A stretch of DNA of 7,102 nt from Flavobacteriaceae bacterium (GTDB lineage Bacteria; Bacteroidota; Bacteroidia; Flavobacteriales; Flavobacteriaceae): the NCBI GenBank assembly GCA_016780435.1, contig JADHLU010000043.1, positions 1-7,102 of the forward strand. Direction: 5' to 3'. Each line of letters begins with the position of its first letter. Position 1 is the first letter of the stretch. The notes beneath the pieces are model-generated. The model had not been told where the DNA came from and did no database searches. It saw nothing but the letters and a program-made list of their open reading frames with translations. The position numbers were made by a program, and so were the translations under genes. Shown here in pieces: positions 6,932 through 7,102 of the stretch.

Positions 6932-7102
6932 TTCGTCTCTTAAGGCTACAATTGGTTTGATTCGCGCTGCGCGCTTGGCAGGCACATATCCGGCTATGGT
7001 TCCGAAAACAATAAGAACGAGCGTCGCTCCTACAGCAAAGCTCATATCTATATACGGATTAGTGATAAAGTAATCTTCAAGGCGATCGCCGAGATTCCGA
7101 AG
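6929..7102 (-). CDS. ABC transporter permease, MacB/FtsX type, C-terminal fragment cut by the window edge
   Basis: Translating the minus strand from the right edge gives 57 residues to a TAA at 6931-6929. They contain the last transmembrane helix (around fragment residues 29-44, AVGATLVLIVFGTIAG) and the terminal tail VPAKRAARIKPIVALRDE. This tail is the standard end of FtsX/MacB permeases. Aligned without gaps to the next gene's C-terminus, the last 44 residues share 20 identities by my count, so the two are paralogs, diverged well beyond a recent duplication. A different partner permease implies a heterodimeric exporter. The remainder of the gene, and probably the ATP-binding protein gene, lie beyond 7102. 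The end is a window cut; nothing suggests a pseudogene. Confidence 0.9.
   Translation of the reverse strand, partial: LRNLGDRLEDYFITNPYIDMSFAVGATLVLIVFGTIAGYVPAKRAARIKPIVALRDE

Noticed and set aside
1..7102. RNA genes, CRISPR arrays, insertion sequences, prophage or defence genes
   Set aside because: Reading both strands, all but short gaps are filled by the eight genes listed. No tRNA-like fold, spaced repeats, transposase or terminal repeats were seen.

Overview
The window looks like ordinary chromosomal DNA from a Bacteroidota bacterium, probably of the flavobacterial branch. The evidence is the type of ABC permease (an N-terminal signature of the 'GVLWGIF' kind, common in Bacteroidota), the lack of clear Shine-Dalgarno sequences before most starts, the AT-rich short intergenic gaps, and the mix of gene families. 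GC content is in the low-to-mid 40s by eye (not computed). I cannot name a genus.

Left part, plus strand (1-2344): the 3' three quarters or so of a DUF255/YyaL (SPATA20-like) gene, cut by the left edge. Its stop overlaps by 8 bases the start of a compact MscS-type mechanosensitive channel gene. The two are probably co-transcribed.

Right part, minus strand (2360-7102, reading right to left): the last 57 codons of one MacB/FtsX-type ABC permease, a complete second permease, a membrane fusion (periplasmic adaptor) protein, a TolC-family outer membrane channel protein, and finally tsaB, a subunit of the tRNA t6A37 threonylcarbamoylation machinery. Gaps are -1, 46, 32 and 34 bases, so this is most likely one operon whose head, including the expected ATP-binding subunit, lies beyond the right edge. 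The efflux parts form a tripartite exporter that would span both membranes: a pair of different permeases in the inner membrane driven by a missing ATPase, an adaptor in the periplasm, and a TolC-like tunnel in the outer membrane. The substrate cannot be read from the sequence.

The two gene groups converge with only 15 bases between the stop codons of mscS and tsaB. A short A/T-flanked inverted repeat there may end both transcripts. Coding density is very high: no gene-free stretch exceeds about 50 bases, and I found no RNA genes, mobile elements or CRISPR. I see no evidence for a novel system. The points most worth a second look are the housekeeping gene tsaB at the end of an efflux operon, the tandem diverged permeases, and the coupling of the DUF255 gene with mscS.
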